From NCBI RefSeq assembly GCF_020687805.1, contig NZ_JAJEWQ010000011.1, positions 23,853 through 87,852 of the forward strand: a DNA stretch of 64,000 nucleotides, in the 5' to 3' direction. Shown piece after piece: positions 52,220 to 62,705 of the stretch. The notes under the pieces were generated by a model, which saw only the letters and a list, made by a program, of their open reading frames with translations, did not search any database and was not told the DNA's origin. The translations under genes and the position numbers were made by a program. How positions within the stretch are numbered: position 1 is the first letter of the stretch; every line of letters starts with the position of its first letter. Origin of the DNA: Planctobacterium marinum (GTDB lineage Bacteria; Pseudomonadota; Gammaproteobacteria; Enterobacterales; Alteromonadaceae).

Positions 52220-53971
52220 ATGAAACCTCGTATTTTATCCGCGATTATCGCCTCTGTACTGGCGTTGTCAGCATGCTCAAAAGCGCCCGAAACCGCATCT
52301 TCAGCTGCGGCTCCGGCCGAGGAACAGGTTAAGTCCTACAAACACATCAGCCTCAAGGAAGACACCTCAAACTGGTGGCAAAATGCCATATTTTATGAAA
52401 TCTGGCCCCGTTCTTTTTACGATGCTGATGGTGACGGAAGTGGTGACTTTGATGGTATGACGGCAAAACTGGATTACCTTCAGGAGCTGGGTGTGAATGG
52501 TATCTGGCTGACACCGGTATTCGAAGCGCCGTCTTATCACGGTTATGACTTCCAGGATTTCTACAACGTGGAATCCGATTACGGCACCATGGAAGACTTT
52601 GAAGAGTTTGTTGCTGCAGCACACGAAAAGGACATTAAGATTATCCTGGATCTGGTAATCAATCATATTTCTGATGGTCATGAGTGGTTCAAAAAGTCAG
52701 CTGCGCGGGAGCCAGGTTACGAAGACTATTTTATCTGGCGCAAAGAAATGCCCACCAGTTGGGGTAAAGCCTGGTCTGATGATGTTGATGACTCCGCTGC
52801 AGTCTGGCATTGGAATGAAACACGTCAGGAATATTATTACGGTGCGTTTGCGTCCACTCAGCCGGATGTGAATCTCGAAAACCCGAAAGTGGTTGAAGAG
52901 ATGAATAAGATGGCCACCTTCTGGTTAGAAAAAGGAGTGGATGGCTTCCGTCTGGATGCCGTACGTTACGCAATAGAAGATGTCTCTGAAGACTGGAATG
53001 ACGCAGATCAGGGCGACACTGATGCGACTATTGATTACTGGGCGCAATTTACTGCGCACGTAGAGTCAGTTAAACCTGATGCTATGCTGGTGGCGGAAGC
53101 CTGGTCAGATATGCCTACTATAGGCAAGTACTATGACGACGGTAAGGGCATGCACTCTGCCTTTGATTTTGATTTTGGCTATGTGGTGAGTGGTATATTA
53201 AATGCCGGTGGTAAACGTACTGCTGATTTCGGCACTGTGGATGAGTCGAAAACCGACAATACCCGGGAAGCACTCTGGCAAAACCTGCTGAGTCGTAAAA
53301 ACAATGCTCCCATTTCGTTTTTCTCGCCGTTTTTAACCAACCATGATCAGAACCGCATCATGCATACATTGGGTGAGGACTGGACCAAAGCTAAAGCGGC
53401 GGCCACGTTGCTGATGACCACACCGGGTACGCTGTATTTATATTACGGCGAGGAAATTGGTTTATCTCAGTATACCACTGGCGATGATCAGTACCGCCGC
53501 GCCATTATGCAATGGGAAGACACCGACTCGGCAGGGTTTAACGAGACCGGTGCGTTTTGGTTAGATCAGGGCCAATGGTTTCCCTGGGTACAAGACCACA
53601 AAGCCTGGTGGGGGCCATACTGGCAGAGTCAGAGACCTTCAGGCCTAGCATCGGTTGATGTTCAGCAGGTTAACCCTGATTCATTGCTAAATCACTACAA
53701 AAAGCTGATTGCTGTGCGTAAAGCTTCACCTGCTTTGCAGTTCCCCGATGAGATCCGTTATTACCCGGTAGATAATCAGAATGTTTGGTTGGTGCAAAAT
53801 GTTAAAGGCGATGAATCCCGTGTGGTTATAGTAAATCTGTCTACCGCTGCGGCTTCAGAGTTCAGTGTACCAGCGGAAATCAAAGGGCAGCACAAGAATC
53901 AACTCACCGGCGCCACCTTAATATTAGGTGACAAAATTACCTTGAAAGCAGGCGAGTCGGTCATACTTTAA
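52220..53971 (+). CDS. Lipid-anchored GH13 alpha-glucosidase/amylase
   Basis: The 583-residue enzyme has a lipobox (LALSACSK, Cys at 19), an Ala/Pro-rich spacer and a GH13 catalytic domain (about 50-480). It keeps region I (LDLVINH), the nucleophile Asp in GFRLDAVRY, the acid/base Glu in MLVAEAWSD and the third Asp in TNHDQNR. The opening NAIFYEIWPRSFYDADGDG is like oligo-1,6-glucosidases and neopullulanase-type enzymes. It probably degrades maltodextrins at the membrane after the secreted amylase and pullulanase act. A strong terminator follows. A shared operator candidate links it to the amylase operon. Confidence 0.92.
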   Translation: MKPRILSAIIASVLALSACSKAPETASSAAAPAEEQVKSYKHISLKEDTSNWWQNAIFYEIWPRSFYDADGDGSGDFDGMTAKLDYLQELGVNGIWLTPVFEAPSYHGYDFQDFYNVESDYGTMEDFEEFVAAAHEKDIKIILDLVINHISDGHEWFKKSAAREPGYEDYFIWRKEMPTSWGKAWSDDVDDSAAVWHWNETRQEYYYGAFASTQPDVNLENPKVVEEMNKMATFWLEKGVDGFRLDAVRYAIEDVSEDWNDADQGDTDATIDYWAQFTAHVESVKPDAMLVAEAWSDMPTIGKYYDDGKGMHSAFDFDFGYVVSGILNAGGKRTADFGTVDESKTDNTREALWQNLLSRKNNAPISFFSPFLTNHDQNRIMHTLGEDWTKAKAAATLLMTTPGTLYLYYGEEIGLSQYTTGDDQYRRAIMQWEDTDSAGFNETGAFWLDQGQWFPWVQDHKAWWGPYWQSQRPSGLASVDVQQVNPDSLLNHYKKLIAVRKASPALQFPDEIRYYPVDNQNVWLVQNVKGDESRVVIVNLSTAAASEFSVPAEIKGQHKNQLTGATLILGDKITLKAGESVIL

Positions 53972-53992
53972 TTCACAGGTACTTGTGTAGAA

Positions 53993-54018
53993 AGCCAGTG
54001 TCAGCCACTGGCTTTTTT
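53993..54018 (+). terminator. Rho-independent terminator of the GH13 gene
   Basis: AGCCAGTG and CACTGGCT form a perfect 8-bp stem with a 5-base loop and are followed by TTTTTT. It isolates the ribosomal operon from the gene upstream. Confidence 0.92.
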
Positions 54019-54060
54019 ATGTTCAAAACTATTTGGCTATATTTTAAACTTTTTTTGAAT

Positions 54061-54197
54061 TTAAGCTGTCGTTGCCAGATCTTTTCTGTTACTATTGCGC
54101 GCCCTTTTTATGGGGGTATGTATAAAAGAGCGGCAAAAGCTGCTTTTTTACAACGATATAACGGCTCGGGAGAGCCTTAAATTAGCGGAGCACTAAC
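54061..54197 (+). promoter_or_regulatory. Promoter and leader of the spc operon
   Basis: TACTAT at 54090-54095 is followed by the GC-rich GCGCGCCC, the kind of discriminator found at stringently controlled ribosomal promoters. A convincing -35 box is not clear. Downstream, AGCGG/CTGCT at 54129-54144 forms a hairpin with adjoining A and T runs that may act as an attenuator. The S10 operon, which usually precedes rplN, is absent here, so this region must supply the promoter. Confidence 0.45.
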
Positions 54198-54563
54198 ATG
54201 ATCCAAATGCAAACTAACCTGGATGTGGCGGACAATTCCGGCGCTCGCAGGGTTCAGTGTATTAAGGTCCTTGGTGGCTCGCATCGCCGTTATGCAGGCA
54301 TTGGCGATATCATCAAAGTTACTGTTAAGGAAGCAATTCCTCGCGGTAAGGTGAAAAAAGGTGATGTCCTGAATGCGGTGGTGGTGCGTACTAGAAAAGG
54401 CGTTCGTCGTCCAGACGGTTCAATTATCCGTTTTGATAACAACGCAGCTGTTTTGTTAAACAACAACAAGCAGCCAATAGGTACGCGTATCTTTGGTCCT
54501 GTGACCCGTGAGCTTCGTGCAGATAACATGAAGATCGTCTCACTGGCACCTGAGGTACTATAA
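54198..54563 (+). CDS. rplN: 50S ribosomal protein L14
   Basis: The 121-residue protein binds 23S rRNA near the L19 and L3 sites and bridges to the small subunit. Hallmarks are [20 protein letters not shown] and the later [19 protein letters not shown] stands 8 bases ahead of the ATG. It is the first gene of the spc operon in this window. Upstream lies an unrelated glucosidase gene rather than rpsQ. Confidence 0.98.
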   Translation: MIQMQTNLDVADNSGARRVQCIKVLGGSHRRYAGIGDIIKVTVKEAIPRGKVKKGDVLNAVVVRTRKGVRRPDGSIIRFDNNAAVLLNNNKQPIGTRIFGPVTRELRADNMKIVSLAPEVL

Positions 54564-54575
54564 GGAGTCGCGATT

Positions 54576-54890
54576 ATGGCAAGTAAAATTCGTCGTGATG
54601 ATGAAATCGTCGTTTTAGCAGGTAAAGACAAGGGTAAGCAAGGCAAAGTCCTTAAGGTTATCACTGGCAAAGACCGCGTAATCGTCGAAGGTGTGAATTT
54701 GATTAAGAAACATCAGAAACCCAACCCTCAGTTGAACGTTCCTGGTGGCATCGTAGAAAAAGAAGCATCTATTCATGTATCAAATGTAGCGATCGTTAAC
54801 CCTCAAACGGGTAAAGCTGATCGTGTAGGTTTCCGTTTTGAAGATGGCAAAAAAGTCCGTATCTTCAAATCAAACGGTGAACAGATTTAA
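54576..54890 (+). CDS. rplX: 50S ribosomal protein L24
   Basis: The 104-residue protein helps start assembly of the large subunit by binding the 5' end of 23S rRNA. The KOW motif is clear ([20 protein letters not shown]). It follows rplN by 12 bases in the spc operon and has an AAGGAG site. Confidence 0.98.
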   Translation: MASKIRRDDEIVVLAGKDKGKQGKVLKVITGKDRVIVEGVNLIKKHQKPNPQLNVPGGIVEKEASIHVSNVAIVNPQTGKADRVGFRFEDGKKVRIFKSNGEQI

Positions 54891-54906
54891 TTAATTGGAG
54901 AATACG

Positions 54907-55446
54907 ATGGCGAAACTGCATGATTTTTATAAAGAATCAGTCGTTCCACAACTCGCTAAAGAGTTTGGTTACAAGAGCGTCATGCAAGTCCCTCGGATAG
55001 AAAAAATCACCCTGAACATGGGGTTGGGTGAAGCATTAACAGACAAGAAGGTTCTTGAGAACGCTTCTAACGACATGATGTTAATCGCTGGTCAAAAGCC
55101 AGTGGTAACTAAAGCGCGTAAGTCTGTTGCTGGTTTTAAAATCCGTGAAGGCTACCCTATTGGTTGCAAAGTAACTCTGCGTGGCGATCGTATGTGGGAA
55201 TTCTTTGAGCGTTTAATCTCTATCGCAATTCCTCGTATCCGTGACTTCCGTGGTCTGAACCCTAAATCGTTCGACGGCCGTGGTAACTACAGCATGGGTA
55301 TCAAGGAGCAAATTATCTTTGCTGAAATCGATTTCGATAAAGTAGATAAAGTGCGCGGTATGGATATCGTTATCACCACATCAGCTAACACAAACGAGGA
55401 AGGTAAAGCACTGTTATCTGCTTTCAACTTCCCGTTCCGTAAATAA
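54907..55446 (+). CDS. rplE: 50S ribosomal protein L5
   Basis: The 179-residue protein binds 5S rRNA and forms part of the central protuberance. The start [10 protein letters not shown] at 54907 has GGAG 7 bases ahead; a frame starting at 54895 would overlap that site. Hallmarks are [34 protein letters not shown] and [20 protein letters not shown]. Confidence 0.98.
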   Translation: MAKLHDFYKESVVPQLAKEFGYKSVMQVPRIEKITLNMGLGEALTDKKVLENASNDMMLIAGQKPVVTKARKSVAGFKIREGYPIGCKVTLRGDRMWEFFERLISIAIPRIRDFRGLNPKSFDGRGNYSMGIKEQIIFAEIDFDKVDKVRGMDIVITTSANTNEEGKALLSAFNFPFRK

Positions 55447-55457
55447 GGTGTAGGGTT

Positions 55458-55763
55458 ATGGCAAAAGAATCAATGAAGGCACGTGAAGTAAAGCGTGCAA
55501 AATTAGTAGCCAAATACGCAACTAAGCGTGCTGAACTTAAAGCTGTCATCAGCAGTGTAAATTCTTCTGATGAAGAGCGTTGGGACGCAGTACTTAAGCT
55601 ACAACAACTACCAAGAGATTCTGCTCGTTCACGTCAACAAAACCGTTGTCGTATCACTGGCCGTCCTCATGGTTTCCTACGCAAATTTGGCCTGAGCCGT
55701 AACAAACTGCGTGAAGCAGCGATGCGCGGTGAAGTCCCTGGTCTGAAAAAAGCCAGCTGGTAA
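55458..55763 (+). CDS. rpsN: 30S ribosomal protein S14
   Basis: The 101-residue protein is the long, zinc-free form typical of gammaproteobacteria; it has no CxxC pairs. The C-terminal [19 protein letters not shown] is diagnostic. It helps assemble the head of the small subunit. Confidence 0.98.
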   Translation: MAKESMKAREVKRAKLVAKYATKRAELKAVISSVNSSDEERWDAVLKLQQLPRDSARSRQQNRCRITGRPHGFLRKFGLSRNKLREAAMRGEVPGLKKASW

Positions 55764-55775
55764 GGAGTAGCAAAT

Positions 55776-56168
55776 ATGAGTATGCAAGATCCTATCGCGG
55801 ATATGTTCACACGTATTAGAAACGGTCAAATGGCAGGTAAAGTATCTGTTGTTATGCCTTGTTCTAAGATTCGTGTTGCTATCGCAAATGTATTAAAGCA
55901 AGAAGGTTACATTGAAGATTTCAGTAAAGAAGGCGATGTTAAGCCGACTTTAGAAGTTACTTTGAAATACTTCGAAGGCAAGAGCGTTATCGATACTATC
56001 GAACGCGCCAGCCGCCCTGGTCTGCGCATCTATAAGAAAAAAGATGAGCTGCCTAAAGTATTGGGTGGATTGGGTATTGCCATTGTGTCTACCTCTAAAG
56101 GTGTGATGACTGACCGTGCTGCGCGTAAAGCTGGCATGGGTGGTGAGATCATCGGCTACGTAGCGTAA
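55776..56168 (+). CDS. rpsH: 30S ribosomal protein S8
   Basis: The 130-residue protein binds helix 21 of 16S rRNA and, in E. coli, represses the spc operon by binding the rplE mRNA region. Hallmarks are [18 protein letters not shown] and [21 protein letters not shown] similar feedback loop is likely here, though I did not identify its RNA site. Confidence 0.98.
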   Translation: MSMQDPIADMFTRIRNGQMAGKVSVVMPCSKIRVAIANVLKQEGYIEDFSKEGDVKPTLEVTLKYFEGKSVIDTIERASRPGLRIYKKKDELPKVLGGLGIAIVSTSKGVMTDRAARKAGMGGEIIGYVA

Positions 56169-56182
56169 CGGAGGATTATTCA

Positions 56183-56716
56183 ATGTCACGTGTAGCAAAA
56201 GCACCTGTTGAACTTCAATCTGGCGTTGAGATCACTATCAACGGTCAGGAAGTTACAGTAAAAGGTAAAAACGGCACGCTTACTCGTGTATTCAACGACG
56301 CTGTTGAAGTCGTTCAGGAAGACAACGCAGTCAAAGCCCTTCCTCGTGAAGGTTTTGAAGATGCGTGGGCACAAGCAGGTACTGCTCGTGCACTACTGAA
56401 CAACATGGTAATCGGTGCAACTACTGGTTTCGAAAGAAAGTTAGAGCTGATCGGTGTTGGTTATCGTGCGCAAGCACAGGGTAACAAACTGAACCTGACT
56501 CTGGGTTTCTCTCATCCTGTTGTTTATGAAATGCCGGCGGGTATTTCTGTTGAAACTCCTAGCCAAACTGAAGTCGTCGTCAAAGGCGCTGACAAGCAGG
56601 TAGTTGGCCAGGTTGCAGCTAACATCCGTGGATACCGTCCGCCAGAGCCTTACAAAGGTAAAGGTGTTCGTTATTCTGATGAAGTTGTACTTCGTAAAGA
56701 AGCTAAGAAGAAGTAA
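56183..56716 (+). CDS. rplF: 50S ribosomal protein L6
   Basis: The 177-residue protein binds near the sarcin-ricin loop. Hallmarks are [20 protein letters not shown] and [18 protein letters not shown]. It has a GGAGG site and follows rpsH by 14 bases. Confidence 0.98.
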   Translation: MSRVAKAPVELQSGVEITINGQEVTVKGKNGTLTRVFNDAVEVVQEDNAVKALPREGFEDAWAQAGTARALLNNMVIGATTGFERKLELIGVGYRAQAQGNKLNLTLGFSHPVVYEMPAGISVETPSQTEVVVKGADKQVVGQVAANIRGYRPPEPYKGKGVRYSDEVVLRKEAKKK

Positions 56717-56728
56717 GGGGTAGGTACG

Positions 56729-57082
56729 ATGGATAAGAAAACATCTCGTTTACGTCGCGCCGCTCGTGCACGTTTTAAGATGCGTGAGTTAGGCGTACAC
56801 CGTTTGGTGATACACCGTACACCTCGCCACATTTACGCACAATTAATTGCGCCAACTGGATCAGAAGTGTTAGCTGCTGCATCTACAGTTGAAGCAGATA
56901 TGCGTAAAGATCTTAAGTCAACTGGTAATGCCGACGCTGCAACTGCAGTAGGTAAAGCAATTGCAGAACGTGCAATTGAGAAAGGTATTAAAGAAGTAGC
57001 TTTCGATCGCAGTGGCTTCAAGTACCACGGTCGTGTTAAAGCACTGGCTGAAGCAGCTCGCGAAGCTGGCCTTCAGTTCTAG
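56729..57082 (+). CDS. rplR: 50S ribosomal protein L18
   Basis: The 117-residue protein binds 5S rRNA together with L5. Hallmarks are [34 protein letters not shown] and [20 protein letters not shown]. It lies 12 bases after rplF. Confidence 0.98.
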   Translation: MDKKTSRLRRAARARFKMRELGVHRLVIHRTPRHIYAQLIAPTGSEVLAAASTVEADMRKDLKSTGNADAATAVGKAIAERAIEKGIKEVAFDRSGFKYHGRVKALAEAAREAGLQF

Positions 57083-57091
57083 GAGTAGATT

Positions 57092-57595
57092 ATGTCTAGA
57101 GTAGAACCTCAACAAAGTGGTGAACTGTTAGAAAAATTAATCGCTGTTAACCGCGTAGCAAAGGTAGTTAAGGGTGGTCGTATTTTCAGCTTCACAGCAT
57201 TGACTGTAGTTGGAGATGGTAACGGTCGCGTTGGCTTTGGTTACGGTAAAGCGCGTGAAGTTCCAGCAGCTATTCAAAAAGCTATGGAAAAAGCACGTCG
57301 CAATCTGGTAACAGTGGATCTTAACGGTCACACATTACAACACCCAATCAAGGGTCGTCACTCAGGCTCAAAAGTTTACATGCAGCCTGCTTCAGAAGGT
57401 ACGGGTATCATCGCTGGTGGTGCTATGCGTGCAGTTCTTGAAGTAGCTGGTGTACAAAACGTATTGTCTAAGTGCTATGGCTCAACTAACCCAATCAACG
57501 TAGTTCGTGCAACGATCAAAGCGTTGACTGACATGAACTCACCAGAGCAAGTGGCTGCAAAGCGTGGCTTGTCTGTTGACGAGATTATGGGGTAA
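57092..57595 (+). CDS. rpsE: 30S ribosomal protein S5
   Basis: The 167-residue protein helps set decoding accuracy; changes in its loop near [20 protein letters not shown] cause spectinomycin resistance in other bacteria. The sequence in that loop looks ordinary ([10 protein letters not shown]). It follows rplR by 9 bases. Confidence 0.98.
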   Translation: MSRVEPQQSGELLEKLIAVNRVAKVVKGGRIFSFTALTVVGDGNGRVGFGYGKAREVPAAIQKAMEKARRNLVTVDLNGHTLQHPIKGRHSGSKVYMQPASEGTGIIAGGAMRAVLEVAGVQNVLSKCYGSTNPINVVRATIKALTDMNSPEQVAAKRGLSVDEIMG

Positions 57596-57601
57596 TTGAC
57601 A

Positions 57602-57781
57602 ATGGCAACAGTTAAAGTCAAACAAACTAAGAGCTCTATTGGTCGTTTGCCTAAGCACAAAGCTACTTTGAAAGGCTTAGGTTTACGTAAAATTGGCCAT
57701 GTTCGTGAATTGGAAGATACACCTGCGGTTCGTGGGATGATCAACCAGGTTTACTACATGGTAGAAGTGGTAGGGGAGTAA
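57602..57781 (+). CDS. rpmD: 50S ribosomal protein L30
   Basis: The 59-residue protein starts at the ATG at 57602 ([20 protein letters not shown]); a TTG two codons earlier is less likely. The C-terminal [16 protein letters not shown] is typical. It begins 6 bases after the rpsE stop. Confidence 0.97.
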   Translation: MATVKVKQTKSSIGRLPKHKATLKGLGLRKIGHVRELEDTPAVRGMINQVYYMVEVVGE

Positions 57782-57784
57782 GTT

Positions 57785-58219
57785 ATGTACTTAAATACTA
57801 TTGCTCCTGCTCCAGGAGCCAAAAAATCTGGTAAGCGCGTAGGTCGCGGTATTGGTTCTGGCCTAGGGAAAACTGGTGGTCGTGGTCACAAGGGACAAAA
57901 GTCTCGTTCAGGTGGCAGCGTTAAGCCAGGTTTCGAAGGTGGTCAAATGCCAATTCAGCGTCGTTTGCCTAAGTTCGGTTTCACTTCACGTGTATCTTTG
58001 GTTTCTGACCAGGTTACATTGACTGAGATCGCTAAGGTAGAAGGCGACACTGTTTCTTTAGAAACTTTAAAAGCTGCTGGTCTTATTAAGAAAGACAAGC
58101 TGTTCGTTAAAGTAATGAAGAGCGGTGAAGTTGCTCGCGCAGTAACTGTTAAGGGCTTAAAGGTTTCTAAAGGCGCTCGAGAAGCAATCGAAGCGGCTGG
58201 CGGTAAAGTAGAGGAATAA
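57785..58219 (+). CDS. rplO: 50S ribosomal protein L15
   Basis: The 144-residue protein has the Gly/Lys-rich N-terminal extension ([20 protein letters not shown]) that threads into 23S rRNA, and a compact C-terminal domain. It starts 3 bases after rpmD, showing tight coupling. Confidence 0.98.
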   Translation: MYLNTIAPAPGAKKSGKRVGRGIGSGLGKTGGRGHKGQKSRSGGSVKPGFEGGQMPIQRRLPKFGFTSRVSLVSDQVTLTEIAKVEGDTVSLETLKAAGLIKKDKLFVKVMKSGEVARAVTVKGLKVSKGAREAIEAAGGKVEE

Positions 58220-58224
58220 CCTAA

Positions 58225-59541
58225 ATGGCGAAACCAGGATTGGATTCAGCAAAAGGTGGTTTGAGCGAGCTTAAAGCGAGACTGCTGTTCGTATTGGGCG
58301 CAGTAATCGTTTTCAGACTAGGCTCTTATATCCCTATTCCTGGCATTGATTCTGCCGTTCTGGCTCAATTATTTGAGCAACAAAAGGGCACGATCGTAGA
58401 GATGTTTAACATGTTCTCCGGTGGTGCTTTGGAACGTGCTTCAGTTTTTGCACTGGGAATCATGCCTTACATTTCAGCATCTATCATCATTAACCTGATG
58501 ACAGTAATCCATCCGCCAATGATGGAGCTGAAAAAAGAAGGCGAGGCAGGTCGTCGTAAGATCAGCCAATACACGCGTTATTTTACGCTGGTATTGTCCA
58601 TCTTTCAGGCGATAGGAATTGCGACTGGTTTACCTAACCTTGTATCAGGTTTGGTAATAAATCCTGGATTTGGTTTCTACTTTACGGCAGTGGTAAGTCT
58701 GGTCACCGGTACCATGTTCTTGATGTGGTTAGGTGAGCAGATTACTGAAAGAGGGATTGGTAACGGAATCTCAATTCTTATCTTCGCAGGTATTGTTGCA
58801 GGTTTACCGACAGCTATAGGTCAAACCGCGGAACAAGCCAGAACCGGAGATTTGAATCTGTTGTTCTTGTTATTTATCGGTGTGATTGTTGTTGCAGTCA
58901 CTTACTTCGTCGTTTTCGTTGAGCGTGGTCAGCGTCGAATCGTCGTTAACTATGCGAAACGTCAGCAAGGTCGTAAGGTTTATGCTGCGCAAAGCACTCA
59001 CTTACCGCTAAAAGTAAATATGGCGGGTGTAATTCCACCTATATTTGCTTCCAGTATCATTTTGTTCCCAGGTACTATTGCAACCTGGTTTGGACAAAAC
59101 GAGTCTCTGGCTTGGTTACAGGACATCTCTTTGATGTTGTCGCCAGGTCAGCCTTTGTACGTAATGTTGTATGCAGCAGCTATCATTTTCTTCTGCTTTT
59201 TCTACACGGCGTTGGTCTTCAACCCGCGTGAAACCGCAGATAACCTGAAAAAGTCTGGTGCATTTGTTCCCGGGATTCGTCCAGGTGAGCAAACATCTAA
59301 GTACATTGATAAGGTCATGACTCGCCTGACACTGGCCGGTGCTCTTTATATAACCTTTATCTGTTTAGTGCCTGAGTTCATGATGATCGCCTGGAATGTT
59401 CAATTCTACTTTGGCGGTACATCACTACTGATTATTGTAGTGGTTATCATGGATTTCATGGCGCAGGTACAAACGCATTTGATGTCTCATCAATATGAGT
59501 CTGTATTGAAAAAAGCCAACTTAAAAGGCTACGGCCGTTAA
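58225..59541 (+). CDS. secY: Protein translocase subunit SecY
   Basis: The 438-residue protein is the pore of the Sec translocon in the inner membrane and has ten helices. The plug and pore regions are normal ([38 protein letters not shown]), as are [19 protein letters not shown] and the cytosolic loop with [15 protein letters not shown]. It follows rplO by 5 bases, as in other gammaproteobacteria. Confidence 0.98.
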   Translation: MAKPGLDSAKGGLSELKARLLFVLGAVIVFRLGSYIPIPGIDSAVLAQLFEQQKGTIVEMFNMFSGGALERASVFALGIMPYISASIIINLMTVIHPPMMELKKEGEAGRRKISQYTRYFTLVLSIFQAIGIATGLPNLVSGLVINPGFGFYFTAVVSLVTGTMFLMWLGEQITERGIGNGISILIFAGIVAGLPTAIGQTAEQARTGDLNLLFLLFIGVIVVAVTYFVVFVERGQRRIVVNYAKRQQGRKVYAAQSTHLPLKVNMAGVIPPIFASSIILFPGTIATWFGQNESLAWLQDISLMLSPGQPLYVMLYAAAIIFFCFFYTALVFNPRETADNLKKSGAFVPGIRPGEQTSKYIDKVMTRLTLAGALYITFICLVPEFMMIAWNVQFYFGGTSLLIIVVVIMDFMAQVQTHLMSHQYESVLKKANLKGYGR

Positions 59542-59562
59542 TTGGCATAACGGAGTGATGAA

Positions 59563-59679
59563 ATGAAAGTTCGTGCATCCGTAAAGAGAATTTGTCGTAA
59601 CTGCAAAGTTATCAAGCGCAACGGTGTTGTGCGTGTAATTTGCGCTAGCGATCCAAAGCATAAGCAACGACAAGGTTAA
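59563..59679 (+). CDS. rpmJ: 50S ribosomal protein L36
   Basis: A short gene of 38 codons reads [20 protein letters not shown] and ends DPKHKQRQG. It carries the zinc-ribbon ligands (Cys11, Cys14, Cys27 and the His of KHKQ). It lies 21 bases after secY with GGAG ahead, as in the usual spc operon end. Confidence 0.97.
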   Translation: MKVRASVKRICRNCKVIKRNGVVRVICASDPKHKQRQG

Positions 59680-59685
59680 TCGTTT

Positions 59686-59777
59686 CTGACAAAAGTCAGA
59701 AATAGTTTGCAATTTTATGCCGGATAAGTATCCTTACGGGCTTTTTATCTGGCGACTAACTTAGAGGAGTGCTGTTA
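59686..59777 (+). promoter_or_regulatory. Alpha-operon leader: attenuator-like hairpin and S4-binding pseudoknot candidate
   Basis: TTTCTGAC/GTCAGAAA forms a perfect hairpin just after rpmJ and may end or attenuate the spc message. Downstream, GTATCCT..ACGGGCTTTT and the following AGAGGAGTG resemble the leader of the E. coli alpha operon, where ribosomal protein S4 binds a pseudoknot overlapping the rpsM ribosome binding site and represses translation. The match is by conserved blocks, not a fold calculation. Confidence 0.65.
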
Positions 59778-60134
59778 ATGGCCCGTATAGCTGGCATTAA
59801 CATTCCGGAACACAAGCACACTGTTATAGCATTGCGCTCGATCTATGGTATCGGACCAATGCGCGCAAAACTGATTTGTGCAGAAGCAGGTATTCCGGAA
59901 AGTACAAAAATTAAAGAATTATCAGAAGCTGATTTGGACAAATTACGTGATCAGGTAGCTCAATTCTCTGTTGAGGGTGACCTGCGCCGTGAAGTTCAAA
60001 TGAACATCAAACGTTTGATGGACCTTGGTTGCTTCCGTGGCATACGCCACCGTCGTAGCTTGCCCTTACGTGGTCAGCGCACTAAAACTAATGCGCGTAC
60101 CCGTAAAGGTCCTCGTAAGCCAATTAAGAAGTAA
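59778..60134 (+). CDS. rpsM: 30S ribosomal protein S13
   Basis: The 118-residue protein contacts the tRNA in the P site. It starts at [14 protein letters not shown] (ATG at 59778) with GAGGAG ahead; an earlier ATG at 59769 overlaps the leader. The C-terminal [20 protein letters not shown] is diagnostic. It opens the alpha operon. Confidence 0.98.
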   Translation: MARIAGINIPEHKHTVIALRSIYGIGPMRAKLICAEAGIPESTKIKELSEADLDKLRDQVAQFSVEGDLRREVQMNIKRLMDLGCFRGIRHRRSLPLRGQRTKTNARTRKGPRKPIKK

Positions 60135-60149
60135 GCGGGGGAGTAAGTT

Positions 60150-60539
60150 ATGGCTAAAGCACCAACTCGTGCTCGTAAGCGCGTAAAACGTCAAGTTGCT
60201 GATGGTATGGCGCACATCCATGCGTCGTTCAACAACACAATCGTGACTATCACTGATCGTCAAGGCAACGCACTTTCATGGGCAACTTCTGGAGGCTCTG
60301 GCTTCCGTGGTTCTCGTAAATCAACTCCTTTTGCTGCTCAGGTAGCTGCAGAAAGAGCTGGCGTTGCTGCTCAGGAATATGGTTTGAAAAACATTGAAGT
60401 ATTTGTAAAAGGTCCAGGTCCAGGTCGTGAATCTGCTATCCGTGCCTTAAACGCGGCAGGTTACCGCATTACTAATATTACAGATGTGACGCCTATTCCT
60501 CACAACGGTTGTCGTCCACCGAAAAAACGTCGCGTTTAA
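60150..60539 (+). CDS. rpsK: 30S ribosomal protein S11
   Basis: The 129-residue protein forms part of the platform and contacts mRNA near the Shine-Dalgarno helix. Hallmarks are [20 protein letters not shown] and [16 protein letters not shown]. It follows rpsM by 15 bases. Confidence 0.98.
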   Translation: MAKAPTRARKRVKRQVADGMAHIHASFNNTIVTITDRQGNALSWATSGGSGFRGSRKSTPFAAQVAAERAGVAAQEYGLKNIEVFVKGPGPGRESAIRALNAAGYRITNITDVTPIPHNGCRPPKKRRV

Positions 60540-60563
60540 TCGACGGATTGTTGGAGAAATATC

Positions 60564-61184
60564 ATGGCAAGATACTTGGGTCCTAAACTCAAATTAAGCC
60601 GTCGCGAAGGAACAGATTTGTTCCTGAAAAGCGGTGTTCGTGCAATTGATTCAAAATGTAATATTGAAACAGCACCTGGTCAACACGGTGCACGTCGTGG
60701 TCGTCTTTCAGACTACGGTGTTCAGTTGCGTGAGAAACAAAAAGTACGTCGTATGTACGGCGTTTTAGAGAAGCAATTCCGTAATTATTACGGTGAAGCG
60801 GCTCGCCGTAAAGGCAACACAGGTGAAAACCTGCTACAACTATTAGAACAGCGTCTTGATAACGTTGTATACAGAATGGGTTTTGCAAGCACTCGTGCTG
60901 AAGCTCGTCAGTTAGTCAGCCATAAAGCAATTATGGTTAACGGACAAGTAGTAAACATTCCTTCATTCAATGTATCTGCAGAAGACGTTGTATCAGTTCG
61001 TGAAAAAGCGAAAAAGCAAGCGCGTATTGCAGCCGCTCTGGAATTATCCGAGCAGCGCGAAAAGCCTACCTGGATTGAGGTAGATGCTAAAGCAATGGAA
61101 GGTACTTTTAAACGTGTACCTGAGCGTAGTGATTTGTCTGCTGAAATCAACGAACAACTTATCGTCGAACTTTACAGTAAGTAA
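60564..61184 (+). CDS. rpsD: 30S ribosomal protein S4
   Basis: The 206-residue protein starts 16S rRNA assembly and is the known autoregulator of the alpha operon. It has the S4 RNA-binding domain ([20 protein letters not shown]). It follows rpsK by 24 bases. Its probable target is the leader at 59686-59777. Confidence 0.98.
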   Translation: MARYLGPKLKLSRREGTDLFLKSGVRAIDSKCNIETAPGQHGARRGRLSDYGVQLREKQKVRRMYGVLEKQFRNYYGEAARRKGNTGENLLQLLEQRLDNVVYRMGFASTRAEARQLVSHKAIMVNGQVVNIPSFNVSAEDVVSVREKAKKQARIAAALELSEQREKPTWIEVDAKAMEGTFKRVPERSDLSAEINEQLIVELYSK

Positions 61185-61209
61185 AGGTTAAAAGTTAAAG
61201 AGAGGATAT

Positions 61210-62199
61210 ATGTCGGGTTCTGTAACTGAATTCCTAAGACCTAGACTGGTAGAAATCGAAAACGTTACTGGTACGCGCGCTAAAGTTACTTTAGAGCCTC
61301 TGGAGCGTGGTTTCGGTCATACTCTGGGTAATGCTTTACGCAGAATACTTTTATCTTCAATGCCGGGTTGTGCAGTAACTGAAGTCGAAATCGACGGCGT
61401 GTTACACGAGTACAGCACTAAAGAAGGCGTTCAGGAAGACGTGATTGAAATTCTGTTAAACCTGAAAGGGTTGGCAGTGCGTCTTGAAGGTAAAACTGAA
61501 GCTACCTTAACGTTAGTGAAGTCAGGTGCAGGTCCTGTACTTGCTGGAGATATCCAGCATGACGGAGATGTTGAAATTGCTAATCCAGAACACCTGATTT
61601 GTACATTAACAGGTGATTCTGAAATCAGCATGCGCATCAAAGTTGAGACAGGTCGTGGTTATGTACCTGCTTCTACCCGTCGCTCCTCTGAAGATGATGA
61701 TAGACCAATTGGTCGTCTGTTGGTTGATGCTTCCTACAGTCCTGTAGATCGTATTGCCTACAATGTTGAATCTGCACGTGTTGAACAACGTACAGACTTA
61801 GACAAATTGATCATCGATATGGAAACTAACGGTACTATCGACCCGGAAGAAGCGATTCGCCGCGCAGCTACTATTTTAGCTGAGCAACTTGAAGCGTTCG
61901 TGGATCTGCGCGATATGACTGAGCCAGAAGAAAAAGAAGAAAAACCTGAGTTTGATCCTATTCTTCTGCGTCCGGTGGATGATCTTGAATTGACAGTACG
62001 TTCTGCAAACTGCTTGAAAGCAGAAGCAATTCAGTACATTGGTGACCTGGTACAACGCACCGAAGTTGAGCTGTTGAAGACCCCTAACTTGGGTAAGAAG
62101 TCGCTGACTGAAATTAAAGATGTGTTGGCCTCTCGTGGATTGTCTTTGGGTATGCGCCTGGAAAATTGGCCGCCTGAAAGCATCGTCGAGAAGGATTAA
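61210..62199 (+). CDS. rpoA: DNA-directed RNA polymerase subunit alpha
   Basis: The 329-residue subunit has the N-terminal dimerisation domain ([20 protein letters not shown]) and, after a linker rich in Glu, the C-terminal domain that binds UP elements and activators ([20 protein letters not shown] and [13 protein letters not shown]). It lies in the usual place between rpsD and rplQ. Confidence 0.98.
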   Translation: MSGSVTEFLRPRLVEIENVTGTRAKVTLEPLERGFGHTLGNALRRILLSSMPGCAVTEVEIDGVLHEYSTKEGVQEDVIEILLNLKGLAVRLEGKTEATLTLVKSGAGPVLAGDIQHDGDVEIANPEHLICTLTGDSEISMRIKVETGRGYVPASTRRSSEDDDRPIGRLLVDASYSPVDRIAYNVESARVEQRTDLDKLIIDMETNGTIDPEEAIRRAATILAEQLEAFVDLRDMTEPEEKEEKPEFDPILLRPVDDLELTVRSANCLKAEAIQYIGDLVQRTEVELLKTPNLGKKSLTEIKDVLASRGLSLGMRLENWPPESIVEKD

Positions 62200-62236
62200 T
62201 CAGGCAACTTTCTGATTAAAAGAGAAGGGTGATATT

Positions 62237-62638
62237 ATGCGCCATCGTAAGAGTGGTCGTCAGTTAAATCGAAACAGCAGCCATCGTCAGGCAATGTTTC
62301 GTAACATGGCTAGCTCACTAGTTAAGCATGAAGTAATTAAAACTACTTTGCCAAAAGCTAAAGAGCTACGTCGCGTAATTGAACCTCTTATTACTCTTGC
62401 TAAGCAAGACAGCGTTGCAAACCGTCGTTTGGCTTTTGCTCGTACACGTGATAAAGAGGTAGTAGGTAAGTTATTCAATGAGTTGGGTCCTCGCTATACA
62501 GAGCGCCCTGGTGGTTACACTCGTATTTTGAAGTGTGGCTTCCGTACTGGTGATAACGCACCTATGGCTTTTGTTGAACTGGTAGACAGACCAGAAGCAG
62601 AAGTTGAAGCAGTTTCAGAAGAAGCTGTAGCAGAATAA
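62237..62638 (+). CDS. rplQ: 50S ribosomal protein L17
   Basis: The 133-residue protein is the last gene of the alpha operon. Hallmarks are [20 protein letters not shown] and [20 protein letters not shown]. The tail is acidic ([14 protein letters not shown]). A strong terminator follows directly. Confidence 0.98.
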   Translation: MRHRKSGRQLNRNSSHRQAMFRNMASSLVKHEVIKTTLPKAKELRRVIEPLITLAKQDSVANRRLAFARTRDKEVVGKLFNELGPRYTERPGGYTRILKCGFRTGDNAPMAFVELVDRPEAEVEAVSEEAVAE

Positions 62639-62670
62639 AAAAACCGGGCGAAAGCCCGGTTTTTTGTTTT
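62637..62670 (+). terminator. Terminator of the alpha operon
   Basis: ACCGGGC and GCCCGGT form a 7-bp stem around GAAA and lead into TTTTTT, directly after rplQ. The leading A-run makes it work in both directions for the convergent gene. Confidence 0.95.
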
Positions 62671-62705
62671 TATACCCATCTAAATAAAAAGTCTTTCTTA
62701 ACCCC

